A stretch of DNA of 54,618 nucleotides from positions 1 through 54,618 of the forward strand of contig ONMU01000014.1 in assembly GCA_900319035.1 (NCBI GenBank). The letters run 5' to 3'. This document shows positions 10,235-18,510 of the stretch, piece after piece. A program made the position numbers and the translations under genes. The notes under the pieces were generated by a model that did not search any database, was not told where the DNA came from, and saw only the letters and a list, made by a program, of their open reading frames with translations. Every line of letters starts with the position of its first letter. Position 1 is the first letter of the stretch. The stretch comes from an uncultured Bacteroidales bacterium (GTDB lineage Bacteria; Bacteroidota; Bacteroidia; Bacteroidales; Paludibacteraceae).

Positions 10235-11203
10235 ATAGCACATACATCCGTGGTGGAATCCGGAACGAGCCGTGCGGCTACCTCCGATCATATAGGTGAT
10301 TTTAGCACCGGCAAAGAACGGAACCGTACGAGCCGGACTCGCTTCTGTATTCAAGAACGGGTTGAAGACCAACTCGGTAGCACTTGCTTCGTGTTCCTTG
10401 TTGAACGGCGGCATCTCGTACCGCAGTTTGTCTCCGCCTTTATTGTAGTTGTTTAATCCGTATTCGAAATAGAAACTCAGTTTGAGCACATGGCACAAAC
10501 GGCTGTTGCTCGGCATTGACGACAAGAGGTCATAACCGATCTCTCCGATCAGCGCGGCTCCCACGTTGATGCGGTTTTTCTGATTTGCCTCAAATTCATA
10601 AACCGTCAGACCTCGGTCCGGCATATCGTGATAGGGCTCTTTCACCTGATAGTCCGCAGGCAGGAATCGCAAGTTATACGATCCCACTGTATTCGACTTT
10701 GCACTCAAGGCATAACTCAACTTGATACCTGCTCCTATATGGAAACCATGGGTATAGTAACCGAACAAGATAGGCACGTCGAAGAAATTCCATTGAATCT
10801 GGTCGGTCTGCTCCACATCGTACAGGAAGGTTCCGTTCAAGAGCTTCTGGTCTGTGAATTTATACTTACCCGGGTGCTCTATCGTGTACGGGTCAAGTTT
10901 GAGACTCGAACGATGGAAACTCATCTGAATACCGACGTTCGCCCAAAGACCGCTGTTGCGATACTCATAACCGACGCCGAATCCGCCGCCCACTTTACCG
11001 GAGGGCATCACGCCTGTGGAGTGTGAGTCCAAAATCGAATAGCCGACATGACCGCTTAGATACACAAAGTGGTAATGGTCGCCGTCTAACAAGCCTCCTC
11101 TACGGCGATATTGTCCCCAAGAAGGAAGGGTTACAACCAGCATGGTGAGAATGATCATCATTCGTGTGCTCCATGCGTTCGTGTGTGTGTGCATATTCTG
11201 CAT
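10229..11203 (-). CDS. Outer-membrane beta-barrel protein
   Basis: A 324-residue protein with an N-terminal hydrophobic signal segment ending near LPSWGQ, then alternating polar/aromatic strands with many Gly and Tyr (GGGFGVGYEYRN, WNFFDVPILFGYY, VGAALIGEIGYDL, FFAGAKITYMIGG), typical of Bacteroidota outer-membrane barrels of the PorT-like kind. It ends in an unusual Cys/His tail (HHGCMCYN). An in-frame ATG at 11284 lies upstream of the promoter at 11253-11285, so translation should begin at 11203 or the nearby ATG 11194. The giant repeat protein follows, so it may act as that protein's outer-membrane partner (inference from adjacency). The exact family is not recognised. Confidence 0.75.
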   Translation of the reverse strand: MQNMHTHTNAWSTRMMIILTMLVVTLPSWGQYRRRGGLLDGDHYHFVYLSGHVGYSILDSHSTGVMPSGKVGGGFGVGYEYRNSGLWANVGIQMSFHRSSLKLDPYTIEHPGKYKFTDQKLLNGTFLYDVEQTDQIQWNFFDVPILFGYYTHGFHIGAGIKLSYALSAKSNTVGSYNLRFLPADYQVKEPYHDMPDRGLTVYEFEANQKNRINVGAALIGEIGYDLLSSMPSNSRLCHVLKLSFYFEYGLNNYNKGGDKLRYEMPPFNKEHEASATELVFNPFLNTEASPARTVPFFAGAKITYMIGGSRTARSGFHHGCMCYN

Positions 11204-11252
11204 AATTATTGTAAGTTTTTGTATGTTCGCGTAAATATAGATACAATCGGGC

Positions 11253-11285
11253 GCAAAATTACAAAAATTTTCTGATATACACAAA
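11253..11285 (-). promoter_or_regulatory. Promoter of the barrel/giant protein operon
   Basis: On the complement: -33 element TTGTGTATAT, 13 nt, then TAATTTTGC, matching the Bacteroidota TAnnTTTG -7 consensus. It lies about 50 bp before the ATG at 11203. A perfect AT-rich palindrome (7+2+7 bp) at 11287-11302 sits just upstream. Confidence 0.75.
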
Positions 11286-11484
11286 TATTTTCTTTAGAAA
11301 ATGTTTTTTTTGTGTTTTTTGTAAGCCAATTGTCTGAAAAAACGATGTATACGTCCTTCGCAACATAGATAAAACTGATCGGACATCTTTCCTTTGTACA
11401 TCGTACATCTTACACCAAAATGCCGCTATATATCGGCACAAAATACATAAAATTTCATTTTATTGGACGAAAAATGCCCGAAAG

Positions 11485-11517
11485 TTTGCATATGTGCAAT
11501 TTTTGTAGTAAATTTGC
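11485..11517 (+). promoter_or_regulatory. Promoter of secreted nuclease gene
   Basis: TTGCATATGT at 11486-11495, 13 nt, then TAAATTTGC at 11509-11517; ATG follows at 11542. Confidence 0.75.
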
Positions 11518-11541
11518 AGCCAATTTTAATTTTTTGAAACC

Positions 11542-13083
11542 ATGAGAAAGCATATTTTGACTTTTTTGCTGACTGTTGTCACGATGGCGGTGTGGGCCGC
11601 TACTCCCGTTCCGGATGTGGGAAACGGAAGGATTCGTGTGGTGGGTAACAACCTGCTCAATTATTACTATAACTACGCTGAATCGAGCCGTCCGTCTTAC
11701 GATGACGAGGCAGGTCTGATCGAGAAAACACAGCGTATCGCCGACATGGTCATTGCCTCCGATGCCGATATCTTCGCTTTCTGCGAGGTGGAAGCCAAGC
11801 CGATCACCTTGGAGTATCTGGTGGATGCACTCAATACCCGTATGGGCGAAGGTGCTTATGCAGCTGTGAGCGACGGGATCTACGAGGAGACCGATTCGTA
11901 TGACAATGCCATCAAGTCCGGTTTTATCTATCGTACGGAGAAAGTGAAACCGTATGGTTCCAATTACGCGGCTACGAATGTGGCTTATTACCGCAACACG
12001 ATGCGCATACAGGCATGGGAAGAGTTGGCAACCGGCGAACGGTTCACCCTCTCCATGAACCATTTCAAAGCCAAGTCTGATGCTGCCTCTCAATCCAAAC
12101 GTGTGGACAATGCCAACTGGCTCGTCAGCGGACTTAATACGTCGTCCAAGGTCAAAGATCCGGATATCCTGATCATGGGCGACCTCAATGCCGAGATGGA
12201 TGAAGAGGCGATGCAGATCCTTATCAATAACAACTACGAGGAGCAGCTTCTTAGCTTCAATCCCTATGCGTATTCATACTGCTATCAAGGCAGCGGGGAG
12301 CTTATTGACCATGCTTTTGCCAATTCTTCGATGGCGGATCAGATCACCGGCGCAGCCGTTTGGCATATTAACACTTCCTGTGGCGGCTATTATAACTCTG
12401 CTACCCGCTATTCCGACCATGACCCTTATATGGTAGGACTGAACCTTGGCGGCGAACTGCCCGGACAGGACTGCACACCGATCCGTTTCTCCGAGAGTTT
12501 CAGTGAAGGCTTAGGACAGTTTACACCTGTTGATCAAGGCGGTGCAGCTACTTGGCTCTGGAACTCGTCCTATTCCTGCGCAAACATGAACGGCTATAAC
12601 AAAGGCGCCAACGAGGATTATCTGATCTCTCCGGCTTTTGATTTCACCGACCAAAAGAGCGGTACGATCGCTTTCCAACATGCGGTCGGTTATGGCACCT
12701 CGACCGATTGGTCTTCCCAGTGTCAGTTGCTCATTAGCGATGACTACACCGGTGACGTAACGGCTGCTACATGGACTCAACTGCAGATTCCGCTTTGGGG
12801 CACGTCCAAAAACTTTGAATGGATGAGTAACAGCATCGCTATCCCAGCTCAGTTCATGCATCGCAACAATGTTCATTTTGCTTTCTATTATACCATCGGA
12901 GAGAGCAATGCTCCGTCTTGGGAGATCAAAGATCTGACGGTCAATACCGTTTGCGAGAAGAGCGGTGAGTCGGCTGTGGAGAGTGTACAGGCTGCGCCGA
13001 GCGCACAAAAAATACTCCGCCACGGACAACTCATCATCATCCGCAGCGGAGTCGAATACACGGTCACGGGTCAAAGACTCTGA
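11542..13083 (+). CDS. Secreted endonuclease/exonuclease/phosphatase family protein
   Basis: A 513-residue protein. It has a signal peptide (about residues 1-19, ending VWAA) and an EEP-fold domain at about 25-300. Visible EEP motifs are the metal-site Glu in IFAFCEVEA, the MNHFKAK segment, the ILIMGDLNAEMD motif and a final RYSDHDPYMVG. These suggest a divalent-metal phosphodiesterase or nuclease acting outside the cell. Residues about 315-465 form a second module resembling 'choice-of-anchor' jelly-roll domains (FSESFSEGLGQF, NEDYLISPAFDF). The last ~25 residues (KILRHGQLIIIRSG, YTVTGQRL) closely resemble the tail of the convergent pectate lyase and may be a shortened export tail. DNase versus other phosphodiesterase activity cannot be decided. 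The 3' end overlaps the pectate lyase gene by 13 bp. Confidence 0.85.
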   Translation: MRKHILTFLLTVVTMAVWAATPVPDVGNGRIRVVGNNLLNYYYNYAESSRPSYDDEAGLIEKTQRIADMVIASDADIFAFCEVEAKPITLEYLVDALNTRMGEGAYAAVSDGIYEETDSYDNAIKSGFIYRTEKVKPYGSNYAATNVAYYRNTMRIQAWEELATGERFTLSMNHFKAKSDAASQSKRVDNANWLVSGLNTSSKVKDPDILIMGDLNAEMDEEAMQILINNNYEEQLLSFNPYAYSYCYQGSGELIDHAFANSSMADQITGAAVWHINTSCGGYYNSATRYSDHDPYMVGLNLGGELPGQDCTPIRFSESFSEGLGQFTPVDQGGAATWLWNSSYSCANMNGYNKGANEDYLISPAFDFTDQKSGTIAFQHAVGYGTSTDWSSQCQLLISDDYTGDVTAATWTQLQIPLWGTSKNFEWMSNSIAIPAQFMHRNNVHFAFYYTIGESNAPSWEIKDLTVNTVCEKSGESAVESVQAAPSAQKILRHGQLIIIRSGVEYTVTGQRL

Positions 13084-13085
13084 CC
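13069..13085. other. 17-bp quasi-palindrome encoding both C-termini
   Basis: GGTCA-AAGACTC-TGACC spans the convergent gene ends. Plus strand reads Gly-Gln-Arg-Leu-stop (stop 13081-13083); minus strand reads Gly-Gln-Ser-Leu-stop (stop at 13071-13073). The arms are too short for a strong terminator. Confidence 0.85.
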
Positions 13086-15671
13086 TAAGATCGAATAGGC
13101 TTTACCATCACGGTAGATAACCACCTGACCGGAACGCAGTACTTTACGTGCTGCGTTCTTTTGTGCAGCTTGGTACTCGATACCGGAAGGCTCATCATCA
13201 TCGATGAACTTGAGCACGATGACGGCGATACGCACATTGCCGCTGGACGCTGCGCGCTCAATGGAGTAGGTACCTGCCGGTAGCGGATCGCTCTCTATAC
13301 GCTGGTACGTGCTGCTTCCTCCCGGTACACTCAGCTCATAGGTGTCCGTAGCGCTGATGAGGTCGATCTGACGGTCAGCTCCGCCGGACGAGATAGCGAG
13401 GGAGTAGAAGATGGCCTGCTTACCCTCCGGAACGGTGAAAGAACCGAACTTACCGTCTGACGGATCACCCGAACGGCGGGTCACAGAATAACTGGTACCG
13501 TCAATCGTGATACTGCCTTCCTTGGAACTGTTGGAAGAAACCATGTTAGAGAAGACGGAGGCATCGTTGGTGACGTTATTCGTAGCAGCATCAGCGGCGT
13601 GGATGAACCAGAAATGCAGGTCTCCCGTGATCTCCGGCGGCACAGAACCGTTCTCCTGCCACTGAGCCGTCAAGGTGGCGTTGGAAGGCGTTACCCAGCT
13701 GTTCATACTGCTGCCGTTCTCATCGTAGTACTGTTTGTTCTGTGCATCGAAATAGCCGACGAACGTATATCCCTCACGACTCGGGATAGTGATGTTCGGC
13801 ATCGGTTCGTCGAAGACAGCCTGCACGCTGGTCGTACCGCCTGTTCCGCCGTTGGCATTCAGGGTAATGGTATAGCTGTTCGGCGACCAAACGGCATAGA
13901 GCGTCAGGTCGGCATGCATCGTCACGCTCTGACCGGCATTGTATTTCGTACCCGAACCTTTGTGGTTGTCGTTCCATTCCTTGAAGCTATATCCCGCAGG
14001 AGCTGTGAAGGCGTTGGCTTTGACGGTCAGGGACTGTCCGTCCTCCGCCGTCTGCGGCTCCATCGAACCCGAACCGCCGTTCTCATCGTAGCTGAGCGTA
14101 TAGGTCTCCACCGGTTGCGGCGTGTCTCCACTGTAAACGAGGTTAATCGCGTAGAAATTGATGCCGCTGTTAGCGCTGCCCATGTAGATGGTAGTGGCGC
14201 CTCCGGTGTAGTTATAACTCTGTTTGGAAGCCGTAGTAGCTGCTGTGAACGTCGTGAGCAGCGTGCCGCTATAACTGCCGGCATAGATATTGAGCGTACG
14301 CTCGGAGCTTGCGTTGGCACTAACTAAATACACCTCTATCGTACACGGACCTGTTACCGCAAACTGGAGACTGCGCGCTGTCGCAGAACCTGTTCCACCG
14401 GTCTTGAGCACATGGGTGAAAGCGATGCCCTCGATGGTCTTGGCGCCTGTTGCAACCGTGACTGCTTTATCGGAAGAAGCCGTGATCGTCAGTCCTTTGA
14501 CGGTCGTGGTGGAGGTAATCGTTCCTAATGCGTTAAAATCGCTGGTGGAGAAATTCCACGTCAGATCGCCGGTTACCGGAGTAGGAGGATCGACATGTGT
14601 GGTATCCTGCGGATCGGGAGTAGGCGTGTCGCCACCGTCGCAGGACGAGCCGATCTGAGCTTGCGTGTTGATGATGAGCGTAGCTCCGGCTCCGCAGGTC
14701 TCGTTGGTGACATAGGTCTTGGAGTCCGCCGGATTCAGCTGGTCGTAGGCGTACGTCGGCGCATTGACTGTGCCGCTGTTGGAGGGCAGTTTGCCTGAAC
14801 AGTTGACGAACTTACAAGCGTTCGTACCGCCGTAGGACTTGAAGATATTCTTGGTGGTGTTCGCTTTGCCCTCAAACGTGCAACCCTCGAAATAGGCTTT
14901 GACGTTCTCCGGACCGACATAGTAATTGGCTACGGACGAGTTCCAGTAGCAGTTCAGGAAATGCAGCTCCGCGTTACGGCAACGCACCATGCGCTCCTTG
15001 CATCCCTCGTCCCACCAGCAGTAAGCCCAAGTGAAGTTATAGGTGCCGTCCGAAGGTTTGTCGGAAGAGGAGGAACCGAGCAAGTTGGTGAACCGATGGT
15101 CATCCGCGCCGCCTGAACCGCCTGGTTTGGGCGCTTTCAGATAGCGGAAACGGCACCAACTGACCGTCACATTATCCGTGGTGCTCTTGTTGTCAAAATT
15201 ACCGTCACAACCGTCTTGGAACTCACAGTGGTCAACCCAAGCTTTTGTGACTCCCTCGAAGCAGAGGTTGTCGTTTCCGTCGCAGTCATAAGCACCGGGA
15301 CCCTCGAAGATCAGGTTGCGGATGATGATGTTGGACGATTTCTTGACGAAGAGGATACCCGAAGTGGTGGCATTCTGCTGGGTGCTGACTAACTTGACAC
15401 CCGGCAGACCCAAGATGGTCACGTTCTGGGCGTTTTGCATGGTGAGCATGGAGGTGAAAGTCAGGCTCTTGGTGATGATCACCACCTTGTTCTTCGCGTT
15501 GCTGCCGATAGCGGATTTGAGTTCGCTGACGCTGCTTACCAAAGTCGGCGTAGCACTACCGCCACCGGTCACGCTTGAACCGGCGTACCCCCAACTCTGC
15601 GGGGCGCAGTAATTGATTGCTTGGAGCGACAAAGTCACCAAGGAAAGAGCACAAAGGAGAAATTTTTTCAT
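13071..15671 (-). CDS. Secreted modular pectate lyase (PL1 family)
   Basis: An 866-residue protein that cleaves pectate by beta-elimination, acting outside the cell. It has a signal peptide (residues 1-18) and a PL1 beta-helix at about 20-300. That domain shows the family signature WVDHCEFQDGCDGNFD, then VTVSWCRF and a basic ERMVRCRNAELHFLNCYW segment equivalent to the RxPRxRxG region. A Thr/Pro linker follows (~345-365), then a beta-sandwich-like module (~370-510). Next come two Listeria-Bacteroides (Flg_new/InlB-B) repeats (~515-665; YSFKEWNDN, LYAVWSPN, YTFVGYFDA, LTAQW), another module, and a tail (RKVLRSGQVVIYRDG, YSILGQSL) like that of the convergent nuclease. Accessory modules probably bind glycans. 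The start is fixed by the signal peptide and the promoter at 15727-15759. Confidence 0.9.
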   Translation of the reverse strand: MKKFLLCALSLVTLSLQAINYCAPQSWGYAGSSVTGGGSATPTLVSSVSELKSAIGSNAKNKVVIITKSLTFTSMLTMQNAQNVTILGLPGVKLVSTQQNATTSGILFVKKSSNIIIRNLIFEGPGAYDCDGNDNLCFEGVTKAWVDHCEFQDGCDGNFDNKSTTDNVTVSWCRFRYLKAPKPGGSGGADDHRFTNLLGSSSSDKPSDGTYNFTWAYCWWDEGCKERMVRCRNAELHFLNCYWNSSVANYYVGPENVKAYFEGCTFEGKANTTKNIFKSYGGTNACKFVNCSGKLPSNSGTVNAPTYAYDQLNPADSKTYVTNETCGAGATLIINTQAQIGSSCDGGDTPTPDPQDTTHVDPPTPVTGDLTWNFSTSDFNALGTITSTTTVKGLTITASSDKAVTVATGAKTIEGIAFTHVLKTGGTGSATARSLQFAVTGPCTIEVYLVSANASSERTLNIYAGSYSGTLLTTFTAATTASKQSYNYTGGATTIYMGSANSGINFYAINLVYSGDTPQPVETYTLSYDENGGSGSMEPQTAEDGQSLTVKANAFTAPAGYSFKEWNDNHKGSGTKYNAGQSVTMHADLTLYAVWSPNSYTITLNANGGTGGTTSVQAVFDEPMPNITIPSREGYTFVGYFDAQNKQYYDENGSSMNSWVTPSNATLTAQWQENGSVPPEITGDLHFWFIHAADAATNNVTNDASVFSNMVSSNSSKEGSITIDGTSYSVTRRSGDPSDGKFGSFTVPEGKQAIFYSLAISSGGADRQIDLISATDTYELSVPGGSSTYQRIESDPLPAGTYSIERAASSGNVRIAVIVLKFIDDDEPSGIEYQAAQKNAARKVLRSGQVVIYRDGKAYSILGQSL

Positions 15672-15726
15672 TGTATTTTTAGTTAAAAGTTTCCAATGAA
15701 GTTTTATAAATTGGCATATTCAGCGC

Positions 15727-15759
15727 ACAAAATTACAACAAAAAAGCGACATACGCAAA
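15727..15759 (-). promoter_or_regulatory. Promoter of PL1 pectate lyase
   Basis: Complement: TTGCGTATGT, 13 nt containing a T-run, then TAATTTTGT. The -33 box and spacer coincide with one arm and the U-tract of the ybeY terminator. Confidence 0.7.
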
Positions 15760-15776
15760 CGAGTATGCCACTTTTT
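15736..15776 (-). terminator. Intrinsic terminator after ybeY
   Basis: Inverted arms 15741-15754 and 15763-15776 pair over 14 bp. The two non-Watson-Crick positions become G-U pairs only in minus-strand RNA, and a U-run follows. It therefore ends ybeY transcription while overlapping the next promoter. Confidence 0.75.
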
Positions 15777-15812
15777 CTATTTTTTCTACAATAATTGCGA
15801 ATTAATACACTT

Positions 15813-16226
15813 CTATACCCATTTAGCCAAAGCGGATTCTTCTTTTTGGGTCATTTGAGCTTTGGTTTCGGGGGTTTTGTCGCCTTGTCCGGTGAGGTGC
15901 AGGACGCCGTGGATGAGGATACGGAGCAGCTCGTGGTCGAAGGTCGTGGAGACCATCTCGGCATTTGAGCGGACAGTATCCAAAGAGATGAAGATGTCGC
16001 CGTTGAGCGTCGTAGGAGTGGAGTAGTCGAAAGTGATGACATCCGTGTAGTAGTCATGACCAAGGAACTGACGGTTCACCTCTAATTCCCGTTCATCGGA
16101 GCAGAAGATATAATTGATATTACCGACGGAAAAACCATATTCCGCCGCTACAGAGCGAATCCATTTGCCTATCTTGCGCTCATCCAGCGCAGGCATCTCT
16201 GTGTCATCCGTTGTAAAACGTATCAT
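15813..16226 (-). CDS. ybeY: Endoribonuclease YbeY (rRNA maturation)
   Basis: A 137-residue protein. YbeY is a zinc-dependent endoribonuclease that works in 16S rRNA 3' maturation and ribosome quality control in the cytoplasm. The diagnostic motif HGVLHLTGQG is present (family HGxLHLxGxDH). The usual third ligand His is replaced: after HLTG the sequence reads QGDKTPETKAQM instead of YDH followed by acidic residues, as in several Bacteroidota YbeYs. FLGHDYYTDVITFDY matches the family's N-terminal signature. Length is normal. It lies alone between the SpmAB-like gene and its own terminator. Confidence 0.88.
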   Translation of the reverse strand: MIRFTTDDTEMPALDERKIGKWIRSVAAEYGFSVGNINYIFCSDERELEVNRQFLGHDYYTDVITFDYSTPTTLNGDIFISLDTVRSNAEMVSTTFDHELLRILIHGVLHLTGQGDKTPETKAQMTQKEESALAKWV

Positions 16227-16284
16227 GTGTTCTATTTATTTATACTTATTTTGTCCGTAAAAACACCGACTCAATACCGAAAAC

Positions 16285-16328
16285 CTCGTACTAACCTCGC
16301 ACTTACGACGCACTAACAACGCACTAAA
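16285..16328. repeat. 11-bp tandem repeat, four degenerate copies
   Basis: Four consecutive 11-bp units of the type CTCGYACTWAC / RACGCACTAAM in the spacer between the SpmAB-like gene and ybeY. The unit is not seen elsewhere in the window. Confidence 0.7.
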
Positions 16329-16389
16329 TTTAGCACCTTCTTTCGTTGGTATTATATACATAGTATATAATACTGGCATGTTGCACTTT

Positions 16390-17622
16390 TTAGCCAAAAA
16401 AGATAGGTGCAATCATGAAGGCAGCAATCACTCCAGCAAGGTCAGCTAACAAGCAACAAGCGACAGCGTGACGGGTATCTTTGATGTTCACTGAGCCGAA
16501 ATAGACGGCAAGGACGTAGAACGTGGTGTCCGTGGTGCCTTGCAGGATGCAGCAAAGTCTTCCGACGAGGCTGTCGGCTCCGTGTGTGGTCATGGCTTCG
16601 AGCATCAGTCCTCGTGCTCCTCCTCCGCTGAGCGGTTTCATGAGGGCAGTCGGAACAGCTCCTGCCATGTCGGGATTGATACCGCAGGCTGCGAAGAGCG
16701 AAGCGAGACCGTTTTCGAGAAGTCCCATTGCTCCGCTGGCTCGGAACATGCCAACTGCCACCAAGATAGCGATGAGGTAAGGGATGATACTGACGGCTGT
16801 TTGGAAACCGCCTTTGGCTCCGTCGATAAAGGCGTCATAGACGTTGATCCCTTTGCACATGGCTTGGATGATGAACCAGCAGATGACGCTGAGCAGCAGG
16901 ATAGCAGCTACGGCTGCCGACACTACCGAGAGGGCGTGTGGAGAGAGCAGGGTTGCACCCCAGACCAACAGTCCCACTAAAGCCGTCAAGCCGATGATGG
17001 TGCCTAAGACGACCGGATCTTTGAGGCGGATCTTCTGCGCTACGCAGACGCAGAGCAGTCCGACGAGCGTAGCTACATATGTAGCGATCAGTATAGGCAG
17101 GAACACGTCTGCAGGGTTAGCGGCACCGAGTTGCGCGCGGTACGCCATGATGGTCGTCGGAATGAGCGTCAGACCACTGGCTCCCAAGACCACGAACATG
17201 ATCATCGCATTGGACGCTTTCGTCTTGTCGCTATTCAGTTCCTGCAGTTCGCCCATGGCTTTCAGTCCCATCGGCGTAGCGGCATTGTCCAGACCTAACA
17301 TGTTCGCGGCGATGTTCATGAGCATCGAACCGAACACTTTATGCCCTTTCGGTATATCCGGGAAGATACGGCTGAAGAACGGATTGATGGCTTTGCCTAA
17401 GGTGTTGACGGCTCCGGCTTGCTCGCCGATCTTCATGATTCCCGTCCATAAAGCAAGGACTCCGGTCAAGCCCAAGGAGAGTTCAAAACCTGTTTTAGCG
17501 TTGTCAAACGTCGAATTGAGAATCGCGGAGAAGATATCCACGTTTCCATAGCAAATAGCCTGTATGATACCCGTCAAAACGGCTATCAGAATGAGCGAAA
17601 TCCAAATATAATTCAAAATCAT
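16390..17622 (-). CDS. SpmA/SpmB-like nucleoside-recognition membrane protein
   Basis: A 410-residue polytopic inner-membrane protein made of two Gate/nucleoside-recognition domains in tandem. The N-half resembles SpmA (GFELSLGLTGVLALWTGIMK, AANMLGLDNAATPMGLKAM); the C-half resembles SpmB (GGFQTAVSIIPYLIAILVAV, ALMKPLSGGGARGLM, GTTDTTFYVLAVYFGSV). The two are separate sporulation-associated genes in Firmicutes but one fused protein in many Bacteroidota. The substrate is unknown and a transport role is inferred from the family. ATG 17622 lies only four bases after the TTTG of its promoter, so the mRNA may be essentially leaderless. Confidence 0.85.
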   Translation of the reverse strand: MILNYIWISLILIAVLTGIIQAICYGNVDIFSAILNSTFDNAKTGFELSLGLTGVLALWTGIMKIGEQAGAVNTLGKAINPFFSRIFPDIPKGHKVFGSMLMNIAANMLGLDNAATPMGLKAMGELQELNSDKTKASNAMIMFVVLGASGLTLIPTTIMAYRAQLGAANPADVFLPILIATYVATLVGLLCVCVAQKIRLKDPVVLGTIIGLTALVGLLVWGATLLSPHALSVVSAAVAAILLLSVICWFIIQAMCKGINVYDAFIDGAKGGFQTAVSIIPYLIAILVAVGMFRASGAMGLLENGLASLFAACGINPDMAGAVPTALMKPLSGGGARGLMLEAMTTHGADSLVGRLCCILQGTTDTTFYVLAVYFGSVNIKDTRHAVACCLLADLAGVIAAFMIAPIFFG

Positions 17623-17625
17623 GGT

Positions 17626-17658
17626 GCAAAATTACAAAATTTCTTGCATATATGCAAA
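17626..17658 (-). promoter_or_regulatory. Promoter of SpmAB-like gene (divergent pair, left arm)
   Basis: Complement: TTGCATATAT (17648-17657), 13 nt, TAATTTTGC (17626-17634). Its -33 box lies on the same palindrome as the -33 box of the plus-strand promoter. Confidence 0.8.
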
Positions 17659-17675
17659 TTTTTTTGTACTTTTGC
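17644..17675 (+). promoter_or_regulatory. Promoter of methyltransferase gene (divergent pair, right arm)
   Basis: TTGCATATAT (17644-17653), 13 nt, TACTTTTGC (17667-17675). ATG 17683 is 8 nt after the TTTG, so the transcript may have almost no leader. This also rules out an in-frame ATG at 17644. Confidence 0.8.
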
Positions 17676-17682
17676 AGCCCAA

Positions 17683-18510
17683 ATGAGTAAAATTCATCAA
17701 ATAGGAGCTTTTGTCCGGCATTTTTTGACAGCTTGGAATACGTCCGGCGAGGCGATTCATTCGCCGTATCTGTTCCGTTTGGTTCGGTTCGTTCTGCGGG
17801 ATGAGAATGCGTATTACTGCTTTCGGGACATCGAACGTCGGCGGGAGTTTTTGTTGGCGTGTGAGGATAGTTTGGACGTGGTCGATTATGGTTCGGCAGG
17901 TTCGCCCGAAGGACTGCATGTACAACGCCGTGTGTGTGACATCGCCAAGAACCATTTAGAGCGCGCGCGAGTAGGACAGGTGTTGTTCCGGATTGTCAAT
18001 TTTCTGCACGAGGAAGAGAAACGACCGTTGCAGATCTTGGAATTAGGAACGTCCTTGGGAATCACTACCGCCTATTTAGCGAGTCCGGACAGCCGGAACA
18101 AGGTGGTGACGATGGAAGGAAGCGAGGCTGTGCTGCGTGTGGCGCAAGGCGTTTGGAAAATGCTCAAGTTGGAGAATATCGAATGGATTCAGGGAAATAT
18201 CGACGACACCTTATATAATATATATAGCGTTCAGAGTTCAGAAGCGAAAGATGAAAGGATTGATTTGGCGTATGTGGATGCAAACCATACATATGAAGCT
18301 ACGATGCGTTATGCCGACTTCTTGCTGAATCGGTTGACGGAGAAAGGCATACTGGTGTTGGATGATATTCATTATTCGGAGCAGATGGAGCGCGCATGGC
18401 GCGAACTGAAAGCTGATCCGAGGGTGACGACATCCATGGACTTATACCATGTGGGACTGCTCTTTGTAGATACACATTATTTGAAACGGCATTATAGAAT
18501 ACGTATATGA
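17683..18510 (+). CDS. Class I SAM-dependent methyltransferase
   Basis: A 275-residue cytoplasmic protein with a Rossmann methyltransferase core. Motif I is ILELGTSLGITTAYL near residue 118; the acidic motif II is VVTMEGSE; motif IV is IDLAYVDANHTYEAT; then GILVLDDIHYSEQM. This arrangement is like small-molecule O-methyltransferases (the YrrM/caffeoyl-CoA group), but the substrate cannot be named. A short insertion between NIDDTLYN and DERIDLA is encoded partly by two copies of a TTCAGAG-type heptamer (about 18229-18243), the same unit that expands in the next gene. It overlaps the adenosyltransferase gene by 4 bp (ATGA). Confidence 0.75.
   Translation: MSKIHQIGAFVRHFLTAWNTSGEAIHSPYLFRLVRFVLRDENAYYCFRDIERRREFLLACEDSLDVVDYGSAGSPEGLHVQRRVCDIAKNHLERARVGQVLFRIVNFLHEEEKRPLQILELGTSLGITTAYLASPDSRNKVVTMEGSEAVLRVAQGVWKMLKLENIEWIQGNIDDTLYNIYSVQSSEAKDERIDLAYVDANHTYEATMRYADFLLNRLTEKGILVLDDIHYSEQMERAWRELKADPRVTTSMDLYHVGLLFVDTHYLKRHYRIRI

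Noticed and set aside
11455-12093. Minus-strand frame of about 212 codons opposite the secreted nuclease
   Set aside because: The opposite strand has a signal peptide, EEP motifs and a promoter; this frame has none and runs over that promoter.
13599-14327. Plus-strand frame of about 242 codons inside the pectate lyase gene
   Set aside because: Arg/Val-rich shadow translation without recognisable domain; the pectate lyase on the other strand is clear.
15813-16226. YbeY as a pseudogene because the third zinc-ligand His is not in the usual place
   Set aside because: Length and all other motifs are intact, and variation after HLxG is, to my knowledge, seen in Bacteroidota relatives.
17644-17682. 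Upstream ATG for the methyltransferase
   Set aside because: It falls within the promoter, before the predicted transcription start.
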